Below, in pieces: positions 33,633 to 46,100 of a stretch of DNA of 64,000 nt. Origin of the DNA: Echinarachnius parma (lineage: Eukaryota; Echinodermata; Echinoidea; Clypeasteroida; Echinarachniidae). The first letter of the stretch is position 1. Every line of letters begins with the position of its first letter. Location: assembly GCA_037951105.1 (NCBI GenBank), contig JBAMJV010000874.1:248001-312000 (forward strand). The letters run 5' to 3'. Made by a program: the position numbers and the translations under genes. The notes under the pieces were generated by a model that was not told the origin of the DNA, made no database searches, and worked only from the letters and a program-made list of their open reading frames with translations.

Positions 33633-36267
33633 CAAAAAATGATTAGTCGATACCAATGAAATTTACTTTCTTTTCATTTCAATGAATTTACCTGCCTAAT
33701 ATGACAAACTGTCTTATACATTGAACTCTTTAATCTCGCCATCGTCTTATTCGTAATTCATGTATTCTTTCCAACACATGTTTTCTCTTCAGAAGTTTTG
33801 CAAACATATCTGGTGAAGGTGTTTTTAAAAGTTGAATTGACATAAATATTGTTGTAGCCTGGAAGCATATTTGCTTGATTTATACGCACCTTAGTGTGTA
33901 TCATTTATTCGCATTTTTTTTTGTTAACCTCATATCCTTTGTCCAATATTTGTTTGGCCAAATTATTTTACTTTGATTGTTATCTTAATGAAGGGTGACT
34001 TATACACATCACATATATGATAAGGGAATTTTAAACTGAAGTTTAACAAATTAAACTATTTCATGTTATATCAATTTTGATTGATATGTCATTTATTTCG
34101 ATTTATGTGTCATATTGAATGTAGTCCGGTACATGCATGTAGTATCACTTAAGCTTTGTAGACGAATTCCCATAAATAATGCCCCATTACAAGTAACACA
34201 CATACTGGTTTGTTTTATTTTTAACAACTTAAATTGCATGTATTTTATTTTGATGTGGTGAGGTCTTATGAATTGATCGCCACAGGTTTGATGTTGTTTT
34301 GTCACAACTATTGAGAATAAATCAAGTACAAGCTATTGAGAGAAATAAAAAACATTGAACAAAAATATTTTTTTTGAATGGTGGTTTATTTCGAGTGTTA
34401 CCATGAATAAAGTATAAACAACCTGTTTACTACTACTTGGAACTGTATTTATATATCCGAGATTATGTAATGCACCGTACTAGACCTAGACGCAAGTGTA
34501 CAAACGAACCGATCGACATCTACGGCAAAATAGCACAAATGTTTTCCATACAAAACAAGGTCGGTAAACAACTAAAAATTCATAAAGAAACTGAGCTAAT
34601 TACTTTTAACATAAACACTTTCTGAGAAACAGGGTGTAGTTAAGTGTAGTAGCAACGGGTTTCACATGGACAATAACGTACCTCCCAATACTGCAAATAA
34701 CGGAGATGCTCTTTTAAGCGTTTTGCGCCTAATGCAATAACGCCCCCATCAGTATATCCATACATCGCCTCTCAAAGAGTACCTATAATTCCACGGTTTA
34801 CCGTGTTCAATAAGGTATAGCAATCCATTTTCACAATCTTTTATTCGCGAAATGAACATACAAATATACCACAGAATACATGGAATCTTCTTACTTGTAT
34901 TGCTTATGATATACCAGTGCAATCTCTAGCAGTGTGGATTCCTGCTCCATTTCAATAATGTTGCATGTTCAAAAATTAAAAAAATTACTTTTTGCGAGAT
35001 TAGTGAGGCCTCATCAGTGGGCAATTTGGTGTCGCTAACGAAGTAGCTTATAATTATGCTATCATGGTGGTTTGCTTTACAAGAGCTGCTGGCATACTCA
35101 TTATGCAGACATCAACGACACAGTAGTTTTCACGTTAATCAGTAGACATGGACAATTAGAGGGATAGCACAATTCTGGTTTAGATGATGCTTATCAAACA
35201 TTTTGTTGTGATGTAGAGAAAAAGAGGACTTTAAGTAGTAGAAATGCTTAGATTTCTTAACTAAAAAACGGATGGTAAACAAACTCCATTTAGCAAACGT
35301 ATGCGATGTTAATTGATACAATAAATCGAATAAAAGTCGTGGCCGATGACTTTTATTAGGGATTTTCCGATAAAAGTTAATACCGTGGAACATATTTCAT
35401 GTATGTTGTATTATCCCAGATTTGTACATGCATTTTTGTTTCCCCCTAATATTAGCAAATACTACAAGTACGTCATTTCATAAGGACCTATTTTGCATTA
35501 TGTTCCACTTTATTATAACAAAAAAACATTCCTCTCCATGATGAAAAACATCAGGTTTTAAGGATAACACAAGTATAATATATACAGTTTAAATACGTTC
35601 TACAAGTACTCCAATTACCCTCTTAATATAACATAAATAGAGATATTATACTGGCACCTTTAATCGTGCCTTGGCAGGATACTATTTTATTGACAATCGC
35701 GCAAATAACACATTTGTATATTTATTGGGGTTAAATGCACTAAAGAGCGATGAGATGATAACACTTAAAATGGTGAGGACACAATTGTATTAACATATTT
35801 ACAATGCACACATTTGTGCCAGTTGACGTAATATATTATAATTGCCTACGGGGAATTTCTTTGCTTCGGCTGTAAATAGTAATACGCATTTAATAGTAAT
35901 TCAGGATGATTGCTGAACCATGTATTTTTGTCCACAAACAAATTGTGGTTATGTGAGATATATTACCCCCATTTTTTCTTCAAAAAGGCAGTTCATGACC
36001 CCAGATGAAAATGGGTAAGTTCTTTCACGTGCCCACGCTCAACCTCTGCACCAAATTTTACATATTGTCAATGCCATATAGTGTCCAAAGTATAACTCAA
36101 TTAATTGTTCAAATATGTTACCATCCTTTGGGAGGCGAATCACATGGATGATACGTCAATCTAGTTGGTGAAATTTATAATTCCACAGCAATAACGTTTC
36201 AAATGATGCATTGCAAAACAATTGCATTTAACTAATTGCCTAAGAAAGGTTTTAGAAACATGTTCAC
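33633..36267. other. Intergenic AT-rich stretch: no feature seen
   Basis: No exon, domain or repeat could be supported over these 2.6 kb; short reading frames have no protein-like pattern. Confidence 0.4.
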
Positions 36268-37000
36268 TTAAAGGAGGGGTGTAATCCCGGCTTTGATTCA
36301 GGTTTATAGCTTTAAATATGTGCCTTTATTGATATACCACACTCTTTTTTTCAAAGAAATCCTTAAGTTGGGAAAAAAAGGTAAATTTCATGCAACTTTT
36401 TTGCTTTATTACGCATCGGCGTTCCATGCTCCTAAAAAAAGTCATTTATAGCAGAGCGGAAATGTGCGCACGTGTCACCCGATTCATGACATCACATGCA
36501 GACCGCAACGCGGAGGAATGTGCATTGTTTACATGCAGAGCCTATGACTTGCTTGTAAAACAAACTCGTTTTTGCTTGTAAATTGAGGTTTTACTGAAAA
36601 TGCTTAAGAATTGCTAAGAAATGAATTGTAGCAGGATGCAGCTACACATCTGAGTGTATATCGTCCCATGATATAAACCTGAACAAATGTTTGCAAATAT
36701 TGAAACAAATGGAAATAATATCTCTGTGTCAACGTGAGTATTGTACTCAGCGTGTACGTCTATGACCGAGCTAAACTGCGATTGCCTGCCGGTGACGTCA
36801 CAAAGATGACGTCATTTTTTGTTCGCCCGGGACTCAGTTTTTTTAAGGGGGTTCCGAAAGAGAATTTACAAATTGATTTTTTTATTTTACCGGGTTTTCC
36901 CACGAGGAAAATATGTTTGTATTAGTAATCTTCATGAAAATCTACCTTAGATACAGTAAAACCCAATTTTGAGGCAGTTTTCTTGTCACCATACCTTTAA
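36268..37000. mobile_element. 733-bp TTAA-flanked element (TTAAAGG termini)
   Basis: TTAAAGGAGGGGTG on the left and CACCATACCTTTAA on the right give a short TIR next to TTAA. The inside has a GC-richer block with chance ORFs and TGACGTCA words (36790-36815). Probable piggyBac-like non-autonomous element. Confidence 0.45.
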
Positions 37001-37343
37001 TATACACAACCCTATTAACACAATTAACACGTTGGACAAACTCATCTCCATTTTCATATTTCTATTCTCGTTAAGTATTATGTTTCCTGTTTATTATTCA
37101 GAACACATATTTTAGAACAAATTTCATACAGGGGTATGGCAAAATTATAAATTACATCAGCATAACACATGCCAAAGCCCTTTCTCAATCACCTATTCAA
37201 TAATTTAGAAACAATTGTATCAATAACAATTTGTGAGGTGATAAGCACGCGTAGGGCCTCAATATGCATAATATTGTACAGGAAGTAGTTTAGGGTAATA
37301 CCCATACAATTATTGACTTGGTCATGACAGAACATGTACTATT

Positions 37344-37389
37344 CCTATACCCTAACCCTAACCCTAAACCTAACCCTAACCCTAACCCT
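37344..37389. repeat. Interstitial telomeric repeat (CCCTAA)n
   Basis: About seven CCCTAA units with one AAACCTAA variant, followed by CCCTTAGG. It equals TTAGGG on the minus strand, the telomere motif of deuterostomes and many other animals. Confidence 0.8.
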
Positions 37390-39599
37390 TAGGTTATATT
37401 CATATACTATTCCTAACACAGTGCACATTCATATCAGAATGTCATATACCATGTATGTTGTATTGATATATTTAAATGGTTAGTTATTTCATGAAATCGC
37501 ACAAATTAGTAATATAATACTTTTCTATCATATTTCCAAACCTTGGTATAGCTCACATTTGTAATTATGAAACCCAGCCCCTCCCCAGACTGATAAATAA
37601 TTATAACGTTTCTGGTGAGCTATAGCTATGCACTATCAGTCTCAACGGCAAACAGTGTTTAATATTCGGCCATGACTATGTACAGGCCCCGGAAAGCGTC
37701 ATATTATTATTGGGCCTAGTTCAATAATAGCCTTCCCCCAGTGGTGCAAAGTTAAGGATCACCATTGTCGTCACCATCCGAGAGACGACATTTATAGGCT
37801 GTCTAGTGCAGTTACATTATCATTCTACAATATGTGGAAGCATACAGTTGTGTGGACATGGTGGAGTGCACCCGGGGCGGATTCATCCATGCGGGTTGTG
37901 TATCAAAAGGTGCATGGGAACCGCGTATTTCAATGGACAGGTGCATATTTGGTTATCAAGGGGGTATAGTGGGGGCTCTTAAGTCAATATATGGGACCAA
38001 GTGTGCACTTCTGGATAAAAGCATGAATTTTGGCACACAGATAGTTAAGACCTTCCTCTTCAAGAAATTTGATGGAAGCAATTTTGCACGGCCCATTCTT
38101 GGCCGCCATCTTGGATTTCAAAATGGCCGCCATCTGGCACCTGTTTTCATCACTATCTCAGCAACTAAAACAGCTAGAGAGTTATTTTCAGTGGCTATAC
38201 CCACATAATGGGGGCCAACGAATCACCTGAATCGAATATCAAGACTTCAAATGGCAGCCATCTTGAATTTCAAAATGGCCGCCATCTGGCACCTGTTTTC
38301 ATCAATATCTCAGCAACTAAAACTGCTAGAGAGTTATTTTCAGTGGCTATACCCACATAATGGGGGCCAACGAACCACCTGAATCAAATATCAAGACTTC
38401 AAATGGCAGCCATTTTGAATTTCAAGATGGCCCCCATGGGAAGCCTATAGATATTTAACTCTATCTTAGAAACTAAAGCAATTACGGAGTTCATTTCAAC
38501 TGATATGCCTATCTGTTTGTGGTCACCTTGTAACAATTTACCAATGGATGGTTGGAAGCAATTATGCACCTCCCATTTATCTCCTTTATCTCAGAAACTA
38601 AAACAGCTAAAGCATTAATTTAAGCGGCTATACCCACTTATTTGGGTCCAACGAATCACCTGAATCCACCTCAAAGGCGTCAATTGGCAGCCATCTTGAA
38701 TTTTAAGATGGCTGTCATGGGGATTAGCATATGTAACTCTTTATATCAGAAACTAAAAACGGCACAAAGTTCTTTCCAGTTGCTATGCCTTTTTTGCTGT
38801 GGCCAACGACTTGTCTGTCTTTGAAAGAAACATGAGGTTGAAAGCAAATAAGCAAGACCCATTTTGGCCGCCATCTTGAATTTAATAATGGCTGACATCT
38901 GGAACCTATTTTGCGTGTATTTCAGAAACTAAAAAGGATGGAGAGTTCTTTTTAGTGTCTTTAAACACATTTTCGGGGTCAACAGATCACCTGGATTGAC
39001 TTAAAAGACTTGAAATGGTTGGGCCATCTTGAAGTTCGATAATCGATATGGCTTCCATGATAAGTCGATATAGATTTGATTCAAATATGCGAGACTAAAA
39101 AAGCAACAGAGTACGTTACTGTTGGTATTCAGTCTGGTGTTCGCAATAAATAACATGGAGTACATTAATTTTGAAAGACCTAAGTCAGAAGCACACACAG
39201 TGGTTGGAAGCAATTTAGTCTTCAATTTCAAAATGGTCACCACCTGAAAAATGTGTTTGCTTCAAAATGTTGACATTCCCATATATTTTGTACATACAGT
39301 ATATCACACTCAGTTCCTGTATTTAAGCAAGGGGTTAATATTTCGTCATTGTCGGCGTCAATTAATGACCTAGATCGACTTTATAGATCATGTCTTCAAA
39401 TGACATTCATCATAAATTTCAAGATGGCCACCCTGGGAACTGTATTCAGCTCTAGCTCTTTATTACAGATCACACTGCAACACAGTTAATTTGAGTGGTT
39501 ATACTTAATGTTGATGTCACTGAATTACCTGGAATGCTTTTAAATTGTCAGGTGGTAGCCATCATGTGAATCATTGTATTAATTGCATTCTTGCTTCAG

Positions 39600-39880
39600 T
39601 GTTCCACGAATATGGTTTTGAGAGACAGCTCCGTATCTCCTTTATGTGATTCCTTGCAAACATCCTTTTGTAGTTTGTCCATGCTAAGGCATGCTCCTTT
39701 TCTCAGTCGTGTCGTTATGAGCTGCTAAGATTTGGTGTAATGTTCTTGACGGCTTGTAATACATGTTGATGCCAAATTCCTTCAAAGAGCTTTTGAGGCA
39801 CCCTTGATGTAGGGTAGAACGATATGTCCTTTTAAGTGTGGGTTTATCTAGTTGGCTTTGGCCCATTTTGAAGCCCAATT
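39600..39880 (-). pseudogene. Penelope-like reverse transcriptase fragment, minus strand
   Basis: The minus strand reads CLKSSLKEFGINMYYKPSRT then LHQILAAHNDTTEK. This matches the segment between RT and GIY-YIG endonuclease in Penelope-like elements (…YKP..TL..IL…KD). It is a short remnant in opposite orientation to the next fragment. Confidence 0.55.
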
Positions 39881-40554
39881 ATATTAGACACAAGTGGAGA
39901 GAGTCAAGGGATTGATATGGATCGGTATGAACTAAGTATTGATCACTCCAACGTTCACAGGGTGACTGGAGGTGAAAATATTATATGAACCAACTGACAG
40001 TGTGTGAATTTCTCTCCGATAAATCTTCCAAGCTACCATATTTAAGTGCCCACATGCCCTCCTTCTCCTCGATAGGGAACGCTAAGTCCGGATAAATGGA
40101 GTTCAAGTGATTAATTAACTCCTGCACGGATTATTTCTTGAATTTGGTGTTGAGTGTCATGCTGCTATATGAATCTGCTCGCTAGAAGTGTCATTGTATA
40201 GTCAAAGTATCGGTTTGGGCAGCGTAGACATTCTTCCAGGAGTTGGACAATATATAAATTCAGACATGCTGGTTCTATGCTCAAGTGTTGATTGGTCTAT
40301 GGGAACTAAAGTAGATAATGTACGTAAAGTCACGTTATAATGATTAAAGCTCTCGTCTTCCACGTGTCCACTCTCAATAGCTGCTACGCTTAATCGAGAG
40401 TTGGCTACGTGGTGACATGCCTGTTACACAAGAGGAAATATAATAGGATACATGTAGGTCTGGACCAGTTTGTCTGTGTCTCTGTGAGCCAGGTTTCTAA
40501 CCCCTGAAAGAACATGAACACATACAGGGTCCACATACATTGGCTACAATTGAT

Positions 40555-41560
40555 CTTTTCCCAACAAATCCATGAAGCAGCAATAATATTCCCTCTCACT
40601 ACCATCCTATGAAATGTGTAAATGAAACACTTGAAAAAATTGACAATGCACCGAAACCACAAATTTGGTGGGATTGTTATATGGATGACACTCATCCGAA
40701 ACTCAAGAAACAATTTGTGCAGGAGTACACTTTTAGTTCCCTAACGAAGGGAAGGATAAGTCGTTAGTGTTCCTTGACACTTTTATATAGTCAATCCATG
40801 ATAGTGATCAAACTTGATTGTAGCCTGAACGTTAAGATTTATTGGAAAGCAACTCACACTGTCCAATGTCTCATTTCATCTCTAATTACCTATTTGAACA
40901 AACATTAGGAGTGACTGTTACTTTGTTCCATTATCGTAATTATTCACCAATCTTTTTGCTGTCAAGATGATAACATATTACTAGTCTCTCTTATGAGTGT
41001 TGCAACTAATGTATATTTGGGCTTAAAAAGCTACAGAAGGATCACCCCACTGAGAGGAACACGCAATGCTAAAAATGACACTCATCCGACCTGATATGAG
41101 GAGTCTACTGAATTTCAATTTAATCGGGCATTAGGGTGTATCTAAAGCCGACAAGAACAAAACACCAAATCTTTGTATTGCCTAAAGACAACATAAAAAA
41201 TAATTGTTGGGCGTAGTATTGTAATTCCATGCCAAGGGTGGACTACTAGCCATTTGGCTGCAAGGAATCAAACAAAAGTCCTATGCAAGGAATCATAAGT
41301 GAAAGAAATGTAGCAATCTCCCAAGACCAGATATTTGGAACACCGACACCCAATTCTGTCCTGTGAAGTGTCTCAAAACAGGCCACATTGAGTCTCCTGA
41401 CCATCAAGTCTGACTGACAAAAGGTCTACATTTCGGAAATGTGGCACAATACAAAAAGGGTGAAGAAAGATATCTGCATGTAATTGTATACATCCTGGAA
41501 TTTCAACCCACACTGAACAGAGACAGTGTGCGAAACAAACTATACTTGATGACGTCTACA
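40555..41560 (+). pseudogene. Penelope-like element remnant (RT to GIY-YIG region)
   Basis: Read across frameshifts on the plus strand: EAAIIFPLTTIL, then LEKIDNAPKPQIWWDCYMDD with the catalytic YMDD, VFLDTFI, NVKIYWKATHTVQCL, FEQTLGVTVTLFH, GVYLKPTRTKHQIFVLPKDN and finally PTLNRDS. The order and spacing are those of a Penelope RT followed by its endonuclease C-terminus. Many stops and shifts are present, so it is inactive. Confidence 0.72.
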
Positions 41561-42713
41561 CTCATAAAATTGATTGTTTCATAAGAAAGATTAACAGTCA
41601 GGTAATATAAGGAAGTGAACATTTGTATGGTCAACAAAACGCTCAAACTTTTTCCATTTAGTTAGTTTTCATTAGTGGGGACTGAAACATTTGCAAATAA
41701 TGCTCGAATGAATGTTACTGCTTTTCAAAAGGTAGGTTTGTACACTCATTGGATTCTCTTTTGAACTACCTCCTACCCAATAACTTTGTTTAATCAATCG
41801 AATGATCAAGTAGACTTCTATTTTGTTCAGATTATCTTTATATCATTATATATCAGCAACATTGCTCAATTGCTTCCAACCTAGGATGGGCATACCCATC
41901 AAAATGCACTTACTGATTTTATTCTGAGATACATAATTGAATAGGCTACCCGTGGCAGCCATCTTGAAATTCAAGATCCTCCTTATTAAGACGATCCAGG
42001 TGATGTGAGTGTACCCGGCTGAAATAAACTATCCAGCTGTTTTAGTTTTTGTAATATTGGAGAAAATAAGGTTTCAGATGGCAGCCATTTTGAAATTCAA
42101 GATGGCGGCTAAAATGGGAAGTGCATAATTGCTTCCATCCATCTATTGGTAAATTGTTACAAGTTGACCACAAACAGATAGGCATATCAGTTTAAATAAC
42201 TCCGTAATTGCTTTACTTTCTGAGATTCTGGAGTAAAATATAGGCTTCCCATGGCGGCCATCTTGAAATTCAAGATGGCTGCCATTTGAAGTCTTGATAT
42301 TCGATTCAGGTGATTCGTTGGCCCCCAGTATGTGGGTATAGCCACTGAAAATAACTCTCTAGCTGTTTTAGTTGCTGAGATATTGATGAAAACAGGTGCC
42401 AGATGGCGGCCATTTTGAAATTCAAGATGGCTGCCATTTGAAGTCTTGATATTTGATTCAAGTGATTCGTTGGCCCCTATTATGTTGGTATAGCCATTGA
42501 AAATAACTCTCTAGCTGTTTTAGTTGCTGAGATATTGATGAAAGTAGGTGCCAGATGGTGGCCATTTTGAAATCCAAGATGGCGGCCAAGAATGGGCCGT
42601 GCAAAATTGCTTCCATCAAATTTCTTGAAGAGGAAGGTCTGAACTATCTGTGTGCCAAAATTCATCCTTTTATCCAGAAGTGCACACCCCATGACCTAAG
42701 GGCCCCCACTAGT

Positions 42714-43079
42714 AATGTTTATTATAATGGTATAGCATTTACTGTGCTGTCGTAAATACATCGCATCGATTGCTATCGTTTACTATATCACATTTCATTT
42801 CTTAGTCATGACGTTGATTCGATGATTATAAGCTTAGTAGTACATACGTGTATGCGTCTGACATGATATTGCACATTTCCAAGCCGGCTGATCCGGGTCT
42901 TGACTGAGGCATCGTAATTGTAAGTCTTCCCCGTCTCTTCTCATTGGAATTGGAGCCATTGAGATCTCTATTTCAGAATTCAACTCAGCTGGAAGGGGCT
43001 TCAGGTGCGGCTACTTTGAGCGGGTCTCAATCTTGGCTGGACTAGAGTCGAGTTAGAGGAAGACTGATTTACAGTCGAG
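42714..43079. other. Upstream region of gene 2
   Basis: About 370 bp between the inverted-repeat element and the gene 2 start. It should hold the proximal promoter or 5' UTR unless a non-coding first exon lies further away. No TATA box or Initiator could be assigned with confidence. Confidence 0.3.
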
Positions 43080-43130
43080 ATGGATGGTGACGATAACTGC
43101 TCTCTATTCAATGGCACTGTTGTATATTGT
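43080..43130 (+). CDS. Gene 2 exon 1 (start, extracellular N-terminus)
   Basis: The ATG has G at +4, and the exon encodes MDGDDNCSLFNGTVVYC before the donor GTGAGT (phase 0). There is no signal peptide, as is usual for this family. Two N-glycosylation sequons fit an extracellular N-terminus. This is the only ATG that joins in phase to exon 2. Confidence 0.7.
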
Positions 43131-46100
43131 GTGAGTATCCATTTCAGTCAATTTAGATTGTTATACTTGAAACATGAGTTTTTGCTCAGACATGGCATAC
43201 ATCATACAAATATGATTGTTTTCGAAACCGTCTAACAACATGATTATCAACATTAATAGTCTTATATTTCAAACCATTGTGGATGATATAAGGAATATCA
43301 TATTGCAATAGGCTGTAACAAGTGTTCTGTGTGTTAAAACAAATTAATAATTATTGATGAATAATACAAATAATACAATGGTGCTTATAGAGCGCCTAAT
43401 AATTTAAATTTTTTTCTAAGCGCTTTACAATATACTACAATACTACTTAACAATATAAATAACAATATTATTACTTAAGCAACTAAAATCTACCGAGGGT
43501 GCAGTTCTAAAGTTAAGAGGTAGCGTGTTCCAGATTCGAGTTGCCGCCATGGAGAAATATCTACCTCCACAGAATCATGTCCTTGACGTAAACTGGGGCG
43601 ATACCATGTAAAGCATTTCTATTGGTAACCAGTTTAGAAGTCAAAGTGTTTGGGATATGTTGTGTTGTCGGGGAACCCTCTGGATGATCCTGGCAGTGGT
43701 ATGCTTGATTCTTTGGAGTTGATTGATCAGTGTTTAAGGAAGCCCATGCAGGACGTTGTTATTGTTATCTAGTCTACTTGTGATGAATGCATTGCACTGC
43801 GTTGCTGGGTTGGTCGGATACTGGCGGAATCGTCGAACTGCCGAAAAACTACCATTGCCAAAATGCAAACGGTACCGATGTGATCCTTCATCCTAAGTTT
43901 ATGATCCATTATAGTCTTGATATCTTGATGCAGGGATGGTGTAACTTCAGAGCAACCAACTCTAATATGGACAGGTTGCGTCCGTAGAAAATGTTCGAGG
44001 CCGAGACGAGGAACCTTCAACATGTTCTTAAGTTAACTGAACTTGCATACACTGCCAACAATTTTGTGACAGTCAGTTAATGTAAAAAAAGATCCCCAAA
44101 CATATATAAATCTACAGTACATATATACAACTTAATCACAAGGCCTATCTATTTTATCTTTGCATACTTTAGAATGCCATTTATGGAGTCAAGAAATCAT
44201 TCGCTTCGCTATCACTTGTTGGCTGGTAAGTGTATAATTAGGAGCAGGTTTTTTTTTTTTGATGAACTACTATGAACTGTATTATAGCAATTATAAATCT
44301 TATGAAATTTGCAATGCCAAATTACAAATGTATAACTGCTACTGCCCCGTGGTTCAGACTGCCATGGTTATTGAGGGAAATGGTGGGAATGTACTGTCTA
44401 CAGTATGTACTACGTAACTAAAAGTGAAAGTTTATGTAAAAGAGACACAGCTCTCCAAAGTAGCAGATGAATATTTCAATGGAATCGACCATAAAACTTC
44501 TTGCATACAAAAACCATAATTGGAAATATAGTTAATACAAATCAAACATATGAATGACCAATAATCAATGTATTTATTTGATAATTATGTTTATATTGCG
44601 ACATGGGTTTAAATTCTATAAAGAAAAATCTATCAGTGAAAATGATAAATTTTTATTTCCCCTGCCGTATAAATATTAATGTACACTGACAACCAATGTT
44701 TAAAATTATTACATGATGAACAGATCTAAGCATGTCAAATATAACTTTTTTTTCGGTGGTGGATTTTTATCTGTACTTCAAAGGACTAAAGTAAGAACTT
44801 CCAAAGAGACCAAATTAATTAGAAAATAATTTGTCGATCAGTCGATATTATTTTCAGGAATATGAGCAATGAAAAGGGATAAGTTGTGTCTAAAGTTTCT
44901 ACAGCTCTGGTTTATCCATGTTAAATGTTCAAACCATTTTAGCAGTGTGATCATAAATATGGTCTACAGGACGAGAGCTTCAACAAGGCAACATTATCAT
45001 CATTTCCCTCACCAAATTGGCAACTCCTAATGTGTGCCTACTTTTTAATGACAAACAAAAATAGGTGAACATATTACATTCTAAAAATCTAAGAAAAATA
45101 AGTGGTTTGACGTAAAGTTGCCCATTTCAACACCGAAATATGTTTGGAAAATTTGACAATGTGTTGCCGATTTAGGATTGTCCTAAATTATGGCGATTTA
45201 CACACTAAAAAGTACAAAATCATCAAATATTATTGAAAGCAGGTACACTAACGAAATAGGCTTTACAAAAAAGAACAATGCATGTATATGCTCTTTCTCC
45301 TTGTACACTTCATATAACTTGTTTTCTTCTTGCTGAAATGTAAGACTACCAAACCACACATATGTGGGCTATTATGTCCTTGATGGGTAAGGATAGTACG
45401 GTTTTGGTCAAACTGAATGTTATTAACGAAAACTTGCACCACAACATTACAAACTATAAGTTATAATTCCACCATGCCTGAAAGGTAGACAAACTTACAC
45501 ATGGCTAAGTAACACAAAAGGGCACTCTCTACCATGTTTGCTTAGTGTGAACGTGAAATGTAAAATAATGATTCAATAGAGTGATTACATTTTAGAAAAA
45601 AAGTATATTTTCGACAAAGTGTAAGCGGCTTATATATTTTGTTGTTTTGTCGTCGAAAAAAATGTGGGTCCCACATTTATTCCAATCGGATATATTTATG
45701 ACTATTTCAGCTCTTTCCGAATCGATTTTCATGAAATAAAGTTAATCTTATTCTCTAAAAATTACAAGCTCTATCAAAATAGTTAGTTAGTTCATAACCT
45801 CACAAAGTCAGTTGACACTTAAAAGCTGGGCCTTTATGTTATAAACTTAACATGGTCATCATGAAACCGAGCTGTCTTTATTAATTTGCTAACCTTTTTT
45901 TTAATTTCTCGACAGCGTTTACATGTTCAGTTTGATTTACATCTTCAAGAAATATGAGCTATTTGTGCAGAGGCTGATACTGTATCTTTTTATGGCTGCA
46001 TTCTTTGAATCGAGTTCATCCTTTTTGGTGAGAAACAAATGATTCCAAGATCCATCTTGTTACGTTTTAACATTATAATCACGTTATATAAAGGGCTAGG

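Larger units (their letters stand above)
37966..42713. mobile_element. 4.7-kb inverted-repeat element with arms of about 152-bp units
   Basis: Ends TAGTGGGGGCTCTTAAGTCA and (reverse complement) TAGTGGGGGCCCTTAGGTCA. The arms of at least 0.77 kb (37966-38740 and 41940-42713) are inverted copies built from units of about 152 bp, each carrying GCCATCTTGAATTTC and TTCAAGATGGC words (for example 38105, 38257, 38408 and 42083-42560). The core holds Penelope-like fragments. TA lies at both edges. Confidence 0.75.

Noticed and set aside
37834..38208. 124-codon frame resembling a minus-strand frame at 42480-42692
   Set aside because: The two are inverted copies of the element arms; the frame is broken in neighbouring units and is not conserved as protein.
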